A stretch of DNA of 64,000 bases from Typhlomys cinereus (taxonomy: Eukaryota; Chordata; Mammalia; Rodentia; Platacanthomyidae). How positions within the stretch are numbered: the first letter of the stretch is position 1; every line of letters starts with the position of its first letter. Under the pieces are notes generated by a model. The model had not been told where the DNA came from. It saw nothing but the letters and a program-made list of their open reading frames with translations, and searched no databases. The translations under genes were made by a program, and so were the position numbers. This document shows, in pieces, positions 47,482 to 59,592 of the stretch. The stretch spans positions 3,404,514-3,468,513 of the forward strand of contig JALPQD010000044.1 of assembly GCA_023101885.1 (NCBI GenBank), given 5' to 3'.

Positions 47482-47564
47482 GCGCGCGCGCGCGCACGCA
47501 CGCACTCACCCACACACACATACATGCGCACAGTTGAATAAATAATAATAAAACATTAAAAAAA
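47237..47564 (+). mobile_element. Young tRNA-derived SINE with internal (CA)n
   Basis: The head gggctggaggggtggctcag-type sequence (here gggctggagaggtggctcag) contains an RNA polymerase III A box, tggctcagggg. A B box gttcggatcc lies about 50 bases on, as in tRNA-derived SINEs. A CpG-rich body, a long (CA)n with CG steps (47437-47520) and an A-rich end follow. A perfect 16-base direct repeat aaacttttagtctttc flanks it at 47221-47236 and 47565-47580. CpGs are largely intact, which indicates a recent insertion. The body beyond the tRNA part is unlike mouse B2. Confidence 0.92.
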
Positions 47565-47739
47565 AAACTTTTAGTCTTTCAGATGGCAGAGCAAAGCCAG
47601 ATCTCGCCAGTGATAACTCATCAGGAGATAAGCGTGGCTTGCCTGTGCCTCCGTTGTTTCCTGCTGGACTTGCATGTCCTTCACCGTCTCTCCTTGTGCT
47701 TCTCTTCCAGGCTGCGAGGTTAAAACATTAAGTCATTGA

Positions 47740-48960
47740 TTTTTTTTTCCACTTGTTTTCCCCTGAAGCATTCAAAGTTATCAATGATCCGATTATTGCC
47801 TTTGTTACATTCCAAAGTTGGATATGGCACGTTTTCATTCAAATCAAACATTTCTTCCTTGACCCACAGATGATGTTGCAATATGTGATTCTAGTTTGCA
47901 AGACATTTGATGTCATTTGGGTGAACTCACTGTTTCTTGATTGTATATTTGGTGACTTCATAGTCAGAGAACATACTGTAGTGATTTCGGGTCTTTTTGA
48001 TTTGCTGAGACTTGGCACACACACCAGTGAACTTCAAAGGATTGGCCTTCCCTATGGGTGCCGATTTTTATGACTTGTGGAATTAAAGTGATTGTTGACA
48101 CTTTCAAATCATTCCTGTTTAAGCTAATTCTTATTTTGTCTAATCTTATCATTTGCTAAGAAGCATGTTAGAATCTTCTTTTACAAATGGCAGAATTGTG
48201 TGTTTTTTAAACTGTAATTCTTTCTGTTTTTGCTTGGTAAAAGGTTTCATTTGCTGGCACATGAACATTTAATATTAGTGTGCCTTCTCGGGTAGTTGTA
48301 AATTGTTATACTGTGAAGTGAGGTTCTTCTTCATCTCTAGTTAGCCTGTCCTTGAAGTCTGTTTATCTGATATAACCATTAACTCAGCTCAGATCTCCTG
48401 CTGTTTATATATTGCACCTTTTCTAAGCACTTACTTTCAACTTACTAAAATACGTCTCTATGGACAACATAATAAGACTCTAACATAGACCTTTCTCTCT
48501 CCTTCTCTCTTTCTCTCCTTTTTTTGACACAAGATTTCATACTTTTAACCCATATTGACAGGGCTCAAACTTAGGTTGCTAGGTTTTGTGTGCAAGTGCC
48601 TTTGCCTGCAGAGCTATCTCATTGACCAACTTTTCATTAAACATATATTCTTAATTTATTACCGTCTGCAATTGCTTTTGCTTCAAGCTGCCAAGTCAAG
48701 GAATAGGCAGAAACAACATTGTGCATTCTTGCACACTTTCCATTTACAGTGCTTTTCACTTCTTTCTAAAGATGCCAACTAAGGGCAAGTCCTTAATATT
48801 TATCTTGGCGCAGACATCCTAATGAAAACTCTTAGCTTTTCATCATTTCTTGCATTCAGAAAGTGTCTCTTCATCTTTTCTCTTAAAAGACGTTTTGATT
48901 CAGACAGACTTTTTTTCTTCATGGAATATTTAGTTTTATCAGTGCCTGTTTACATTTTGT
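47740..48960 (-). mobile_element. Ancient L1M-like fragment(s), antisense
   Basis: Diverged blocks such as tagtcagagaacatactgta, gtccttgaagtctgtttatc and tctgatataaccattaactc correspond to antisense L1 ORF2 and follow the order expected of one old element. An ID-like SINE interrupts it near 48550-48626. The exact ends cannot be set by eye. Confidence 0.5.
48548..48628 (-). mobile_element. ID-like SINE, antisense
   Basis: cagggctcaaacttaggttg, then tgcctttgcctgcagagcta and tctcattgacc. It interrupts the old L1 region. Confidence 0.5.
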
Positions 48961-49365
48961 GTATAAAATAGAAATGAGAGTCATCACAAAAGTGGTTTAA
49001 GAGGTTATGTTGGTACAGAGGGGCATTCAGTATTAGTGATCAGTTTCTAGAATATAAAAGCATGATGAATATCGGTACACATCTTTAGACCAATGAGAAG
49101 ACTCCATATTCTAACTCTTATGATATGAGTTCTTTGGCTAAGGCATAGAAAGAAAGAACTGTAAACATTGAAAAAGGAGAACTTTCAAAAGAACATGAGT
49201 CCCCTGGAAGAGACTCGAAGAAGCTTTATTTCAAAGCCGTCCTAACTAGGAACCATGAACCGGCCTCAGGATTTGAGTTATTTCTCCTTCTGGAAACACT
49301 TACCTGAAAGTTTTTGTGAAACTGTGTACTGGAAGGGAGAAAAGAGACAAATGGTGGGTGTGCAC

Positions 49366-49590
49366 GCCTGTGTGTAGCTCAGATGGTAGCATGGTCACCT
49401 GGCATGGATGCCACCCTGGGCAGGATCCCCCATCACCACATAAACCAGACGTTGTGGTACACAACCGGAATTCCTGCATGTGGGAGGTGGAGGCAAACAG
49501 ATCAGAAGCTCAGGGTCCATCCTTGACTACACAGAAGTTGGAGATCAGTCTGGGATACCTGAGACCCTCTCTCAGAGGAGGAAATAAAGG
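49366..49590 (+). mobile_element. ID-B1 composite SINE, sense
   Basis: An ID-like start (tgtgtagctcagatggtagc, ggcaggatcccc) runs into a B1-like part (cgttgtggtacacaaccgga, gggaggtggaggcaaacaga, ctacacagaagttggagatc). The A-tail is weak. Confidence 0.7.
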
Positions 49591-50364
49591 TTGGTGCAGA
49601 AGACCCTAAATCCTAGCATCCACTCAATGCCTGGAATTTAGACAAGCATTTACTAAACATTGGTTGAGATACTCTCACACCTGAATCTGGATTTGTTTTG
49701 AGGTTGCTTTGCCAGATGTCATCTGGCAGCATGGTAGCCTGCAGGCTCTCGCTTTGTTTATAATTACCCAGTGAAAGATGTTCAAGACACAGACTTGTCC
49801 AGACTGGAGGAATCCCAGAAGTGGGGTGGGTGGATTCCATTCTTTCTTCGCCCCCAACCTTTTCTCCATCAGTCCCCAGGGGATTTGTTCAGGTTGAATC
49901 CTGGTGGAGTTTACCCCCTTCTCCGGATCCACACTTGACTCTGTGTTTATTGTAAGCATTCACAAAATGTTTGTTGAATGAGTGCGTGAAAAGCACTAAA
50001 TCTATAGGAAGTCCAAAGAAAGGTTGAGAAGTACCAAAGCCACCCAGAAGGAGAATTTATAATGAATCAGCCAAGGGCCAGAGCAAACAGATGGCTCTTT
50101 CTGCAGCTCCGCCCCAGCTAGTTTTCCTGGTTAGTGTTTAGGTTTCCTGATAGGAAATCAGTCTGGGTATGTTTTAATTAACTCTTGCTGCTCTTGGTCT
50201 AAAAGTAGGTTCACTTGCACATCTTAGAAACCCTACTCTTGCGCTCTACCTATTACATTGCAGGATGTGTTGTGAGAAAAAGACAGGATCATGGATCATT
50301 GGAAAGCTGGTCCAAAAAGAGATGGAGTAATTGTATTTCTTACTGATTTCATCTGTGCTTTCCT

Positions 50365-50522
50365 AGACATTTTTCTCATATTATTCTCTTAATGACATTG
50401 TGAGAAGAGTATGTGTTATTGTCTATCTCATTCCTAGATGAGTAGACTACCTCTCAGAGAATTAATAATTTGTAAATGGTTCAGGGCCTTAAGAAGTGGT
50501 AAGTGCAGAGTCAGGATTTTTT
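50365..50522 (+). repeat. MIR fragment
   Basis: tctcttaatgacattgtgag, ctagatgagtagactacctc, tcagagaattaataatttgt and gtaagtgcagagtcaggatt give the MIR order. Confidence 0.55.
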
Positions 50523-50848
50523 AAAAATGTTATTTATTTATCTTTGTGTGGTGTATGGTATGTGTATATGTGTCTGTCACACACACCTTGTGGTGCTCTG
50601 TGGGGGTCAGAGGACAGCCTCCTGTGACCACCCCACCTTCCACCTTGCTAAGGTAGGGTCTCTCTAGTTTACTATATGCTCCAGCTTGGCTGACCCATAA
50701 GCTTCTGAGAATCTCCTGTGTCTGTTTCCCATCTTGTCATGGGAGCCCTGGGTTTAGAGATGCACAGCTTCATGTTTGGCTTTTACATGGGATCCAGGGA
50801 TTTGAACTCAGCAAACGCTTTATCCAGTGAGCCATCGTCCCAGCTGAA
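50523..50848 (-). mobile_element. SINE-derived sequence, antisense
   Basis: Ends with gggatttgaactcagc and agtgagccatcgtcccagct, an antisense tRNA-like head. It starts with an A/T-rich tail and a degenerate TG run. The middle (50640-50760) is B1-like, so it may be two SINEs joined. Confidence 0.6.
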
Positions 50849-50984
50849 GTTGGGGTTTTTAATTCTCCTTTTGTGCTTCATTGGCTTGTGCTGTGCTGGC
50901 TGTGGCAATCAGGAGCATTGTTTATTAAATATATGTTATTACTCAAGCACTGAAGCTTTCTCACTGAGCCCCATGCATGGCTCC

Positions 50985-51078
50985 GTCCCTTGTGTCTTGG
51001 CTCAAATGGCATCTCTTCCTTAGACATTTCTTCACCACACATTTGAGCATTTTTAAGTTGCATTCCTCTTTACTTAAC
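50985..51078 (+). repeat. LINE-2 3' fragment, sense
   Basis: ttggctcaaatggcatctct followed by tccttagacatttcttcacc matches the L2 3' block well. Confidence 0.6.
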
Positions 51079-51081
51079 AAT

Positions 51082-51243
51082 ATTTTATTTATGAGAGAAG
51101 GGAGAATGCGTGTACACGCGTGCTGCGTTATATTGGTGGAAGCGGAGAACAACATCTGGAAGTGCCTTCTCTCCCTCCATCAATCTAAAGTTGACAGGTT
51201 TTCTAGCAGGTGCGCCTTATCTGTTGGGCCATCCCACCCCTTG
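51082..51243 (-). mobile_element. SINE (B3/B4-like), antisense
   Basis: A/T-rich left end, then tgcgtgtacacgcg and ttctctccctccatcaatc, ending cttatctgttgggccatccc: an antisense tRNA-like SINE head. Diverged. Confidence 0.5.
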
Positions 51244-51365
51244 ACATCTTTTCTGCTTTAACCTCTCATGTTCTCATTGCATGTTTTCTCACAAGGACAG
51301 GGAGTTTTGTCTGTCTCGTTCTTTGGTTCCCCTTTCCCACCACACACTATTTAAGCCATCTCCAG

Positions 51366-51664
51366 AGGGTTGGGAAGGCTTAGTGGTCAAAGCATTTGCG
51401 GCCCAAGTGTGAACACTGGAAAAAGTGCATACATGCCAGGTGGGGGTGGGTGGCATCCTGCCTGTGACCACAGTCTCAGGAAGGCAGAGATGGGGTATCT
51501 TTAGAGCAAACCTGGCTAGTGACACTAGCTGTATTGAGAGTCCTGTGTTTAATTGAAAGTCCTTATCTCGAAGAATAAAGTGGAAAAGTGATCAGGTAAG
51601 ATTTCTGACATCAGCCTTGAACCTCCATGCACACACAAGCACTCACGAACATCACACGCCCGCA

Positions 51665-51712
<48 letters not shown>
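51366..51712 (+). mobile_element. B4-like SINE, sense, with (CA)n tail
   Basis: The head region gttgggaaggcttagtggtc, aagtgtgaacactgg, a B1-like middle, tcagccttgaacctcc and (CA)n at 51669-51710 give the B4 order. Confidence 0.6.
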
Positions 51713-51713
<1 letters not shown>

Positions 51714-52194
51714 AAAGGATAAAAAGATGTTTGCATATAATAAATGATAATTGCTCAGGGAATTCCTGCTGTATGAACTGTCAGTCCTCAAACAACTCTG
51801 ACAGACTTGGAATAGAAAGAAAAAATATATGTAAAGAAATTTCCAAAGATACCCAACAGGGAGATTACAGAGTTCAGTTTCATATTTGCATGTATTTCGA
51901 TTGAACACGTTCCTGTGCTTTCAGATTTCTGTACCTTAAAGTCTGGGGGTGTGGCACTGATGAGACTGTTGTAGTCTCAGGTTGTGCCCTCTCCCATTTT
52001 CAGCAATTCACTGAACTTGTTCCATATATTACAGCTAACTATTACGAGGACTGATTTTTTTTTAAATTGTCTATCATTTAAGAAAAAAAAAGAAAGATTT
52101 TTGAACTATTACCCTACACTAAAAAAGCATGTAAAGTTTAATCTGTCTGTTATCAATACAGAGATCTATCTAGATATTTAGGCACCTGCCCAGC

Positions 52195-52395
52195 TATCTG
52201 TTATGATGCCAGGGATGAAACCTAGGTCTGTGTTCCCTCATTGAATAAGATCTCCAACTCTCTTTTTTTTACTTGGAGACATGGTCTTCCTAAGTTGAAT
52301 TTGGATTTGAATTTATAATTATCCTTCCTCACCCTTACTTAGTTCCTAGGATTACAGGCTGGTACTACCATGTTGGACTTAGTTTGTTTTCTATA
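52195..52395 (-). mobile_element. ID/B1-like SINE, antisense, degraded
   Basis: An ID-like start (gatgaaacctaggtctgtgt), then tacttggagacatggtcttc and taggattacaggctggtact as in antisense B1. Confidence 0.5.
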
Positions 52396-52577
52396 ATATG
52401 CCAAAAAATTGTGATCCAAGTATTTTTTTCCAACAAAATTTGGATGAAGTATTTTCATTGCAGAGAAAAAAAAATGGAGCATTTGTTATTCCCTTTCTTT
52501 TCCTGGAAGTTAAACACTTGAGTCTAGGGACCATGTGGGAATAACTTATGTGTTGCTCTTTAGAAATATTGAGAAGC

Positions 52578-52830
52578 AAGGCTGGAGAAATGGCCCAGAG
52601 TCTCTCAGGGGTTAAGACTCTGTCTCACAAGTAGAAGGTCTTGAGTTTGGATCCCAGCTCCCACATAAAAATACCAGGTGGAAACCATGACAGCCTGCAC
52701 TTTGGGCTCCAGTGGGTGGAGACTGGCACATCCGAGTGAGGTAAGAAGGAGGTAGACGCAATCCAGGATGATTCCTAAAGTCACCCTTGGTCCTCCACAG
52801 GGACACATAGTGCCTTCTGATAAACACATG

Positions 52831-52877
<47 letters not shown>

Positions 52878-52925
52878 AATACATACATACATACATACAT
52901 ACATACATGATTTTTTATTTTAAAA
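52578..52925 (+). mobile_element. tRNA-derived SINE, sense, with (CT)n and (CATA)n tail
   Basis: The head is aaggctggagaaatggccca, with a 13-base inserted stretch before the A-box region. The B-box region is gtttggatccc, followed by body motif ccaggatgattcctaaagtc. It ends in (CT)n (52832-52875) and (CATA)n (52878-52908). Near-identical direct repeats agaaatattgagaagc and agaaatattgaagagc flank it at 52562-52577 and 52926-52941. Confidence 0.87.
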
Positions 52926-53014
52926 AGAAATATTGAAGAGCGAGGCTGCAAAACTGGACTGTGATCTCCGTCAAGAGGCAGTTTCTGGGCATACCTCAGG
53001 TGGCAGGTGACGAA

Positions 53015-53062
53015 TTCAGGAAACATTTGCTGAGGGCTTACCACACACTTGGCATTGGAGGA
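53015..53062 (+). repeat. MIR-like fragment
   Basis: gaaacatttgctgagggctt followed by accacacacttggcattgg resembles the MIR start of core. Confidence 0.4.
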
Positions 53063-53384
53063 GGAGAAGCCAAAAGCTTATCCCAAGGACCTTGTTAAAC
53101 CACAGGAGCCATTTGGTCATGCATTTGATATAGCTTGCTAGTTTTCTGAAGGTGACAAACCCAGGACAGAAGAAAGGAAATATTTATTGGTTACCATTAT
53201 GAGAGGCAGGATAGTATTCTGAAGGTACTGAGTTCAAATAGTATGGTTCTATTTGAGTTCATATCACATACTTTCTGCATTCTTGATAAAAGGACAAATG
53301 GATGCCCGAGTTGGTACATTTCTTCATCACATGACACATTGGAAAAGATCATTTATTTGGTGTGATAGTTCATGTGCATTTAAC

Positions 53385-53590
53385 AAATACTGCTTCATAT
53401 GCATTATTCAATTTTACTTAACTATCTGATACAAATATAGTTCCTTCACTTCAGAGTTGGAGGAATTAAGACTGAAGGTGTTAAGTAACTAGCCAAAATC
53501 AGATTTGAGTTAGGTGCTAGGAGCAATTTCAGCCCTCATGGTTTTCTGTTCAAACCCAAGATCCTTGCTGCACTCTGAAACCTGTACTGA
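53385..53590 (+). repeat. MIR fragment
   Basis: tgcattattcaattttactt, gttggaggaattaagactga and aggtgttaagtaactagcca match the MIR order well. Confidence 0.6.
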
Positions 53591-53599
53591 CTTGCTCTG

Positions 53600-56500
53600 C
53601 ATGCAGATTCTGTATGTGTTCTCCATTTTTAAAAGAGAGCTAGTTTATTCTCTCCTGAGGGTCTTCCCCCATCAACCAATGTAAGATAAATAACATGTCT
53701 AAACATTCTAAGTACTGTGATGAAACTTAGCTGCTAAATGAAGAAAAGACCAAGTTTAAATGCTCGGTTGACAAGGGTAAAGCAATGGTGGCTGATACCT
53801 TCACTCCCAGCCTTTTAGCTCCCATAAATCTCCAAGATGTAGTGGGGCCTTATGGAGAAGCCAATATATTGCTAATGGGTTGTTCTGAAGGAACGGAAAC
53901 ACGATATAAAAATGAAGGAAGCCTTGGATGACTCTTTCGTCTTTCTTCACAATCCATCATTATTCCATTATTAGCATAACCTTAAGACAGTTGGTTATAA
54001 TTTCTGTCATTGTGGAATTTCTAGTGGGCTATTGGGTTTTTGGTTTTGTTTTAAGATAAATATTCCCTAAGTAAGAACTGTTCTCTAATTGGGTGAGTGA
54101 AACCCTACAGCTGTGGGCTTCAGTAGACAGGATTAGTATACAGTGGAGTGTTTCCTTCCAGCCTTACATGAGGGCTTGGAGCTGGCTTGGCATTCTCTGT
54201 GAAACTGTGGTTGGAGGAGGAGCTTCATGAATAGATTCCTTAGAGGAGGATACGACCTATAGATACTGCTCAAGACTCCTAGCATTCTTTTCTGTGTTCA
54301 GACTTGGTAATCTGGGACACTTAGGTTATTGCTCACCCACCTTCTTCAGGAAAGAATAGATGGAGAGAGAGAGAGAGGGAGATCTCAGCTACCTGTCTTT
54401 TGTGTAAGAACTGATAATGGGGAATTTGAAGTATTTAGCTATCTTTATGTTTTAAGAAAATATATTTGAAACTTGCATTTTGTATATCCTTGAAGTCGAA
54501 GTATGTTCAGATGCCTGCATGGACGATTAAATGCCTGCCCTAAATATAGACCATCTGACTCCAAGGGTACATGTTGTACATTAATTGGTGTGTGTATCTA
54601 GTGTTACGATAAGTGGAGATAATCCTATTTATATGTACGCACATGCCTAAGCACTCCTGTTAGGTAATATACTAAAAAAGCAGTTTCTCTGTACAAACAA
54701 CATACACATACATGTATTTGTTCTTTACCTATGTGAATAGTGTTTGTGCACATGCCCATATTCTTTACATGTCCATTATTTGTTGTTACATATATGTGTA
54801 TTCTCCTGGGTCGTTGCTTCTGGGAACAGAGCCAGGACTTCACACATGTTAAACGTGAGTTCTGCACACATGCAAAGCATGAGTTCCACAGCTAAGCCAC
54901 ACCATGATCATGTCCACCCCTTAGACAAGCTATAACAAATGCATTCTTCATGTACACCACCACCATCTATTCACATTGTGACTTTAACACCTGAAAAGTT
55001 TAGTTACAGATACAGATGCATGGGTAGATTGTGGTTGTTTTGACGGAAATCCAAACAAGTCCACTTCCTGGTCATCAATTCCCATTCCCATTCCCTTGTG
55101 TTCCCTTGTGTAACGACAGAGATGACGGGGCAGTTAGCCAGGCAGTAAAGGGAGCTAGCTGCTGGTTGCAGGCAGGCCCAGCTGGAAGAGGCAGTGTGCA
55201 GCTAGATCTGAGGTTGTGAGACCTTGAGTTAGGGCTGGATAAGAGACTTAAGTCCCGCTCCAACCTAGAGCTCCTTCCTTGAGCCAGCTGAAGCTTGGGC
55301 TTTTTGCAGAAAACTATGATCCCTATGTGTGCAGATTCCTTCTTCCAGTGAAGCAGACCCTTGAAATAAATGCAGTCTTGAGCTTTAAGCTCACTTAATA
55401 CATGTACTTAATAAGGTTCATGGAATGTACATCTTCATTCTAAGGGCGAGGAAGTCTTGATTGTAAGAAGTGAAATATTCTATGAAAACTCAAAATAAGT
55501 CCAGTTCGCTCACAATTCTAATATCCCAAAATTGAAATATCATTAGGGCATGTGGATTACTCTGTAATAATTCCTGTTCTCCATCCCATCTCCACCCTCC
55601 ATCTGAAACTATTGTCCCTTCTAGAAACAAAATCACTTAAAACAATTCCGCTCTCAATCCCAAATCTTCTGCTCAATCTAGAAAAACAAAAGAGCTTCAG
55701 TTCATTTGTATAAACAGAATGTGTTAGTAATCTTGGCTCAGCATTTATTCTAAAACCTGGTAAGGACTTAAGAACAAGACCTTCCCATCCCTAATATAGT
55801 CTTAGGTGCAATACAAATGCTTCGGTAAGGCTTTAAGGGAATCCATTGCTGCTAATACCAGGAACCACCGAGTTAGCTAATGCTCTTAAACTTTGGACCC
55901 ATAAAATGACATGCAGTGAAATAAAATTAGAACGCTGCCAAGAACCATAGGTTTATTTTGCTGTTAGAAAGCAGGCTGGGATCATGTAGAAATCACTGCT
56001 CCTGGGTATTGTCCTAGGTGTTATCTAAGGAACCTTTAGTCCTCTCTCGTGTTGCAGAGAACATGTGGGTCCTTGTGCAAAGTCATCAGAAACTAACACC
56101 CATGTCAGCCCACCCTACTTCAATCTTCAAGTTGTGAACAGTGAATCTTGTGGAAATGCTAGGAGAGGGAACAGACACACCCTGTTCTGATGGGCAATCC
56201 CAGCCATCATCAGCCAGGGGATGAAAAGACCTTCCTAAATACAGCTGTGAGTTAGACAGTGGTGCTACAGGCAGCCAACAAGGAAACACATAGAACAATT
56301 TTGAGAAGGATCCAATAAAATTGTCGTGGTTCAGCCTAGGATCTTCGTTCCTCAGATGTGGAACCACATGAGAGACATTCGTTGAGTACCAGTGATGTAT
56401 GCCCCTCCAGCATCCAGCGCATGTACTTCTGAGTAGCCACAGTTGGGTTTGGGTGATGTATTGATATGTGTAATCTCACCTTGAACCTCTGAGGCAGCTT

Positions 56501-56734
56501 CATGCCCTCATTGTAGAAGTCTGTGCTTTGCCACTTCTTAAGTATCTTAAATCTAAAAGCCTGGAATGATCTTTCCTCTGCCAAATGATACAAGCACATT
56601 ACCAGCTGACTTCAAAGGTAGGACCAGGTGGGAGAATGCTCCTACCTATTAACGTGGTCATAGCGTACCAGTCCAAATATTCAAGACCGGTTTTCAGGAG
56701 CTGAAGAAATCAAGTATTCATGAGATGTCTCCTG
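53600..56734. other. Mostly unique DNA
   Basis: No exon found. 54800-54910 has a faint antisense ID-like look. A short (GA)n is at 54364-54378. Confidence 0.5.
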
Positions 56735-56943
56735 CTCTTCTGTCTTTTCTTTCTTTGGTTTTTGCTTATTTGTTTATTGGGGTGGAAGAAAAGCTTGTTC
56801 ATACATGCCCTGGCACATGGATGGAGATCAGAAGGCACTTATTGTCAATTCTCTCCTTCCGTCCTGTGGGCTTCCAGGATTGACTCAGGCTGCTGCTACG
56901 TTTGTGAGCAGGTGCATCACCTACTGAACTCACTAGCCCTCTT
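56735..56943 (-). mobile_element. B3-like SINE, antisense
   Basis: The antisense order is ttgtttattgggg, gatggagatcagaagg, ttctctccttccgtcctgtg, gcttccaggattgactc and ctactgaactcactagccc. It contains no useful frame. Confidence 0.65.
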
Positions 56944-58145
56944 TCTTTAATTTAAAAGGGGCCCGCGTTGTGAATATGCTGGAAACACTCCGCATTCGAA
57001 TCTGCCTTACACTCACTTATTTTCTGGACAGGATACCAGGACAGATCTTGCACTCATTAGCATTTGGTGCTACTCCCATTAGAGCTGTTGTATCCCATTG
57101 GAAAAACAGGTCAGGTTAAATCATTAAGCGAAGAGGATGGAAAATGCCTAAATTTTAAAACACTTTAGAGAAGGTCCTTAAGTCTTCCTGGGAATAGATG
57201 CCAGAGGTTCTTGGCCAGTGGGAGGACCAGGAGCCATCCAGCTGCAGGAACCTCTGGTGTTCTTACCAGTGTCTTTCCTTTGCGTTGCTCAACCAATGGA
57301 CCCTTGCTGGCCAGTGTTTGATTGGCAAGCTTTTCAAGGAATCCGTGAAGAACCTTAAAATGCCCTGAGTCAGGTTTCCTCCTATTTTAATGCAATAAAC
57401 ACTTGCTGCCATCCCTGTAGCATGCCAGGCTCTGGTATAGATTGCAAGAGTGGATTACAAGGAGACCTTTGCTTGGAATATGGAAGGAAGGCTTAGTGGC
57501 ATGAAATTTTGGGTGCTTCTAGCATTCCCAACCTCTGTTCCCCAGTTCCTCTAGTGACCCTCTTTTACTGCAAATCCTTGTATTTAAGATTAGTGTGGAT
57601 AGTTATGCAAATATATCTGTTTTCTAAATCCCAGTTTCTTAAACTACGGTGTTGTGAAAATTTTAGCTACAGTAAAAAATTCTGAATGTATAATATTAAA
57701 ACTAATTTGTAATTGAACATGTAATGATCCAAGGTACAAAAGTACTCACTTTTAGTGCTTCGTTGACTTCTCTGTGAGTTTGGCTCTGAACACACATGTT
57801 GTACTAGAATGTCATCATGTCATGTAGTGTCAACAGATGCTGCGTTGTGCCCCAACTCAGATTCAAAGCTGTCATGTGTTATGAGTGCGTAGTTTTGTAC
57901 TGTACATACAGTTGTATGATCATATAGGAGCATAATAGTTTTTATTATAGAAGACAGAGACATTTGATATTTCCCCTCCATCATCCCTGTGCATGTAAGT
58001 ATTGAATTCATGTCTTTGTGTTGTGTCGTATTGTGTTGGGATGTTAGATTTAAAAATTGTTATTTGAGTTGCTGACTTGCATTTCATTAAAAAAATTGTT
58101 AAGTGAATTTTGTATTTGGAATTGGGACAATTTACAATAATTTTT
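56944..58145. other. Unique DNA
   Basis: A possible MIR piece near 57390-57440; otherwise nothing recognised. Confidence 0.5.
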
Positions 58146-58150
58146 TTATT

Positions 58151-58215
<65 letters not shown>

Positions 58216-58440
58216 TAAGGACAGCATGTGTGTCTGGGGAAGCTCAAGAATGATCGTTTCTACCTTCATTTTACTTTGCTCTGGAATTTCCAGACCTGGA
58301 AATACAGACTGCTGTCATTTCCCCCAGCTTAAAAAAAAAAAAAAAAAAAAAAGACAAAACAAAACATGGGATCTGGGATCTGAACTCAAGTCTTCTGTTT
58401 GCAAGGCTGAGTCTTAATCCCTGAGCCATCTCTCCAACCC
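58146..58440 (-). mobile_element. tRNA-derived SINE, antisense, with (GA)n(TG)n tail
   Basis: The antisense head ends ccctgagccatctctccaac. The tail is (GA)n(TG)n at 58153-58215. A 21-base A-run (58332-58352) has grown inside the body. Target duplications are not clear. Confidence 0.82.
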
Positions 58441-58689
58441 CCAACGATTTCTGAAATGTTCCTTAATAATCTTCTTCCATTTTGTACTGTACATTTATGT
58501 GAGGTGGCCATTTTCAGCCTTAATAATGATAAAACAAAAATTCCAATCAACTCAGAAAAATATTGAAGATTGCTTTGTATTCTGCAAGTATCAAATATTC
58601 CACCAAGATCTAACTCTTTATGCAAAAGAAACAAGAACATCCATCTCTTTACTATGCAGCTTTGTTTCCATCTTTAAGAAATGGTAAAA

Positions 58690-58865
58690 TGAGTTGATGG
58701 GGTGGCTCAGTAGGTAAGGTGCCTATTTGCAAACCTGGTGACTTGAGTTTGATTTGTAAAAACCCACATGGTAGAAGGAGAGAGATAACTTCCGAAAGTT
58801 GTCCTCTGACCTCCACCTGCATGCCGTGTCATGCATGTGTGTACTTTCTGCGCCCACGAACCAGC
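58690..58865 (+). mobile_element. B3-like SINE, sense
   Basis: gttgatggggtggctcagta, tggtgacttgagtttgattt, cacatggtagaaggagagag and gttgtcctctgacctccacc match B3. The 3' end fades out near 58865. Confidence 0.72.
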
Positions 58866-59405
58866 GTAAACCCAGACTTATATGCAGGAGACAGAAGTGG
58901 GAACTTTAAGAATTGATCAGGCATCGGGTCAGAGGGAGCCTAGGATGTCTTCCATCATCCAAGCCAACTTCATTGTAGCATCATGAGTGTTTATAGGAAA
59001 ACAATCAAGGAGCAGAGCCAAATTCCTTACAGGGTTATGTAAAACGTATACATTCCAGTTAACAAAGAAAAGGCAGGAGTGACATCTACTTGCTGTGGGA
59101 CCAGACATGGCACCTTGTTGCTAGAAGGGAATGGATAATGTATGTTTCAAAACAGCTTTACTTGGTCTGTGCATTAGCATATCTCAGATAAGCAGGAAGG
59201 AACTGTTGGGGGAGATAACCACCCAGTTTCTAGAACAGACAGGAGGTAAACTCAACTTCCAAGGAAAGGAGTTAGGCCTGCCATTGTCTTGCAGACAAGA
59301 AGCAGACTCAACTTCCAAGGGAAGGAGCCCCTATGACAGCCCATTTCAGAAGCTAAGGTATCATTCTCCAAAGAGCAGGCTTGGGCCAGACAATCCCCAC
59401 GATGT

Positions 59406-59408
<3 letters not shown>

Positions 59409-59454
<46 letters not shown>

Positions 59455-59490
59455 TTCTCTCTCTCTCTCCCTCTTTTTCTCTCCCCTTTT
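59409..59490. repeat. (CT)n tract
   Basis: A pure CT run of about 40 bases, then interrupted CT/TCCC sequence. Confidence 0.95.
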
Positions 59491-59592
59491 TTCCTCAAAC
59501 GAATAAATATATTTTTAAAAAGAAATGATAAAGTGCAAAAAAGAATTATTTTTAATAGATTTCTTTATATTTATTCTCAATGTTTGATTTGT

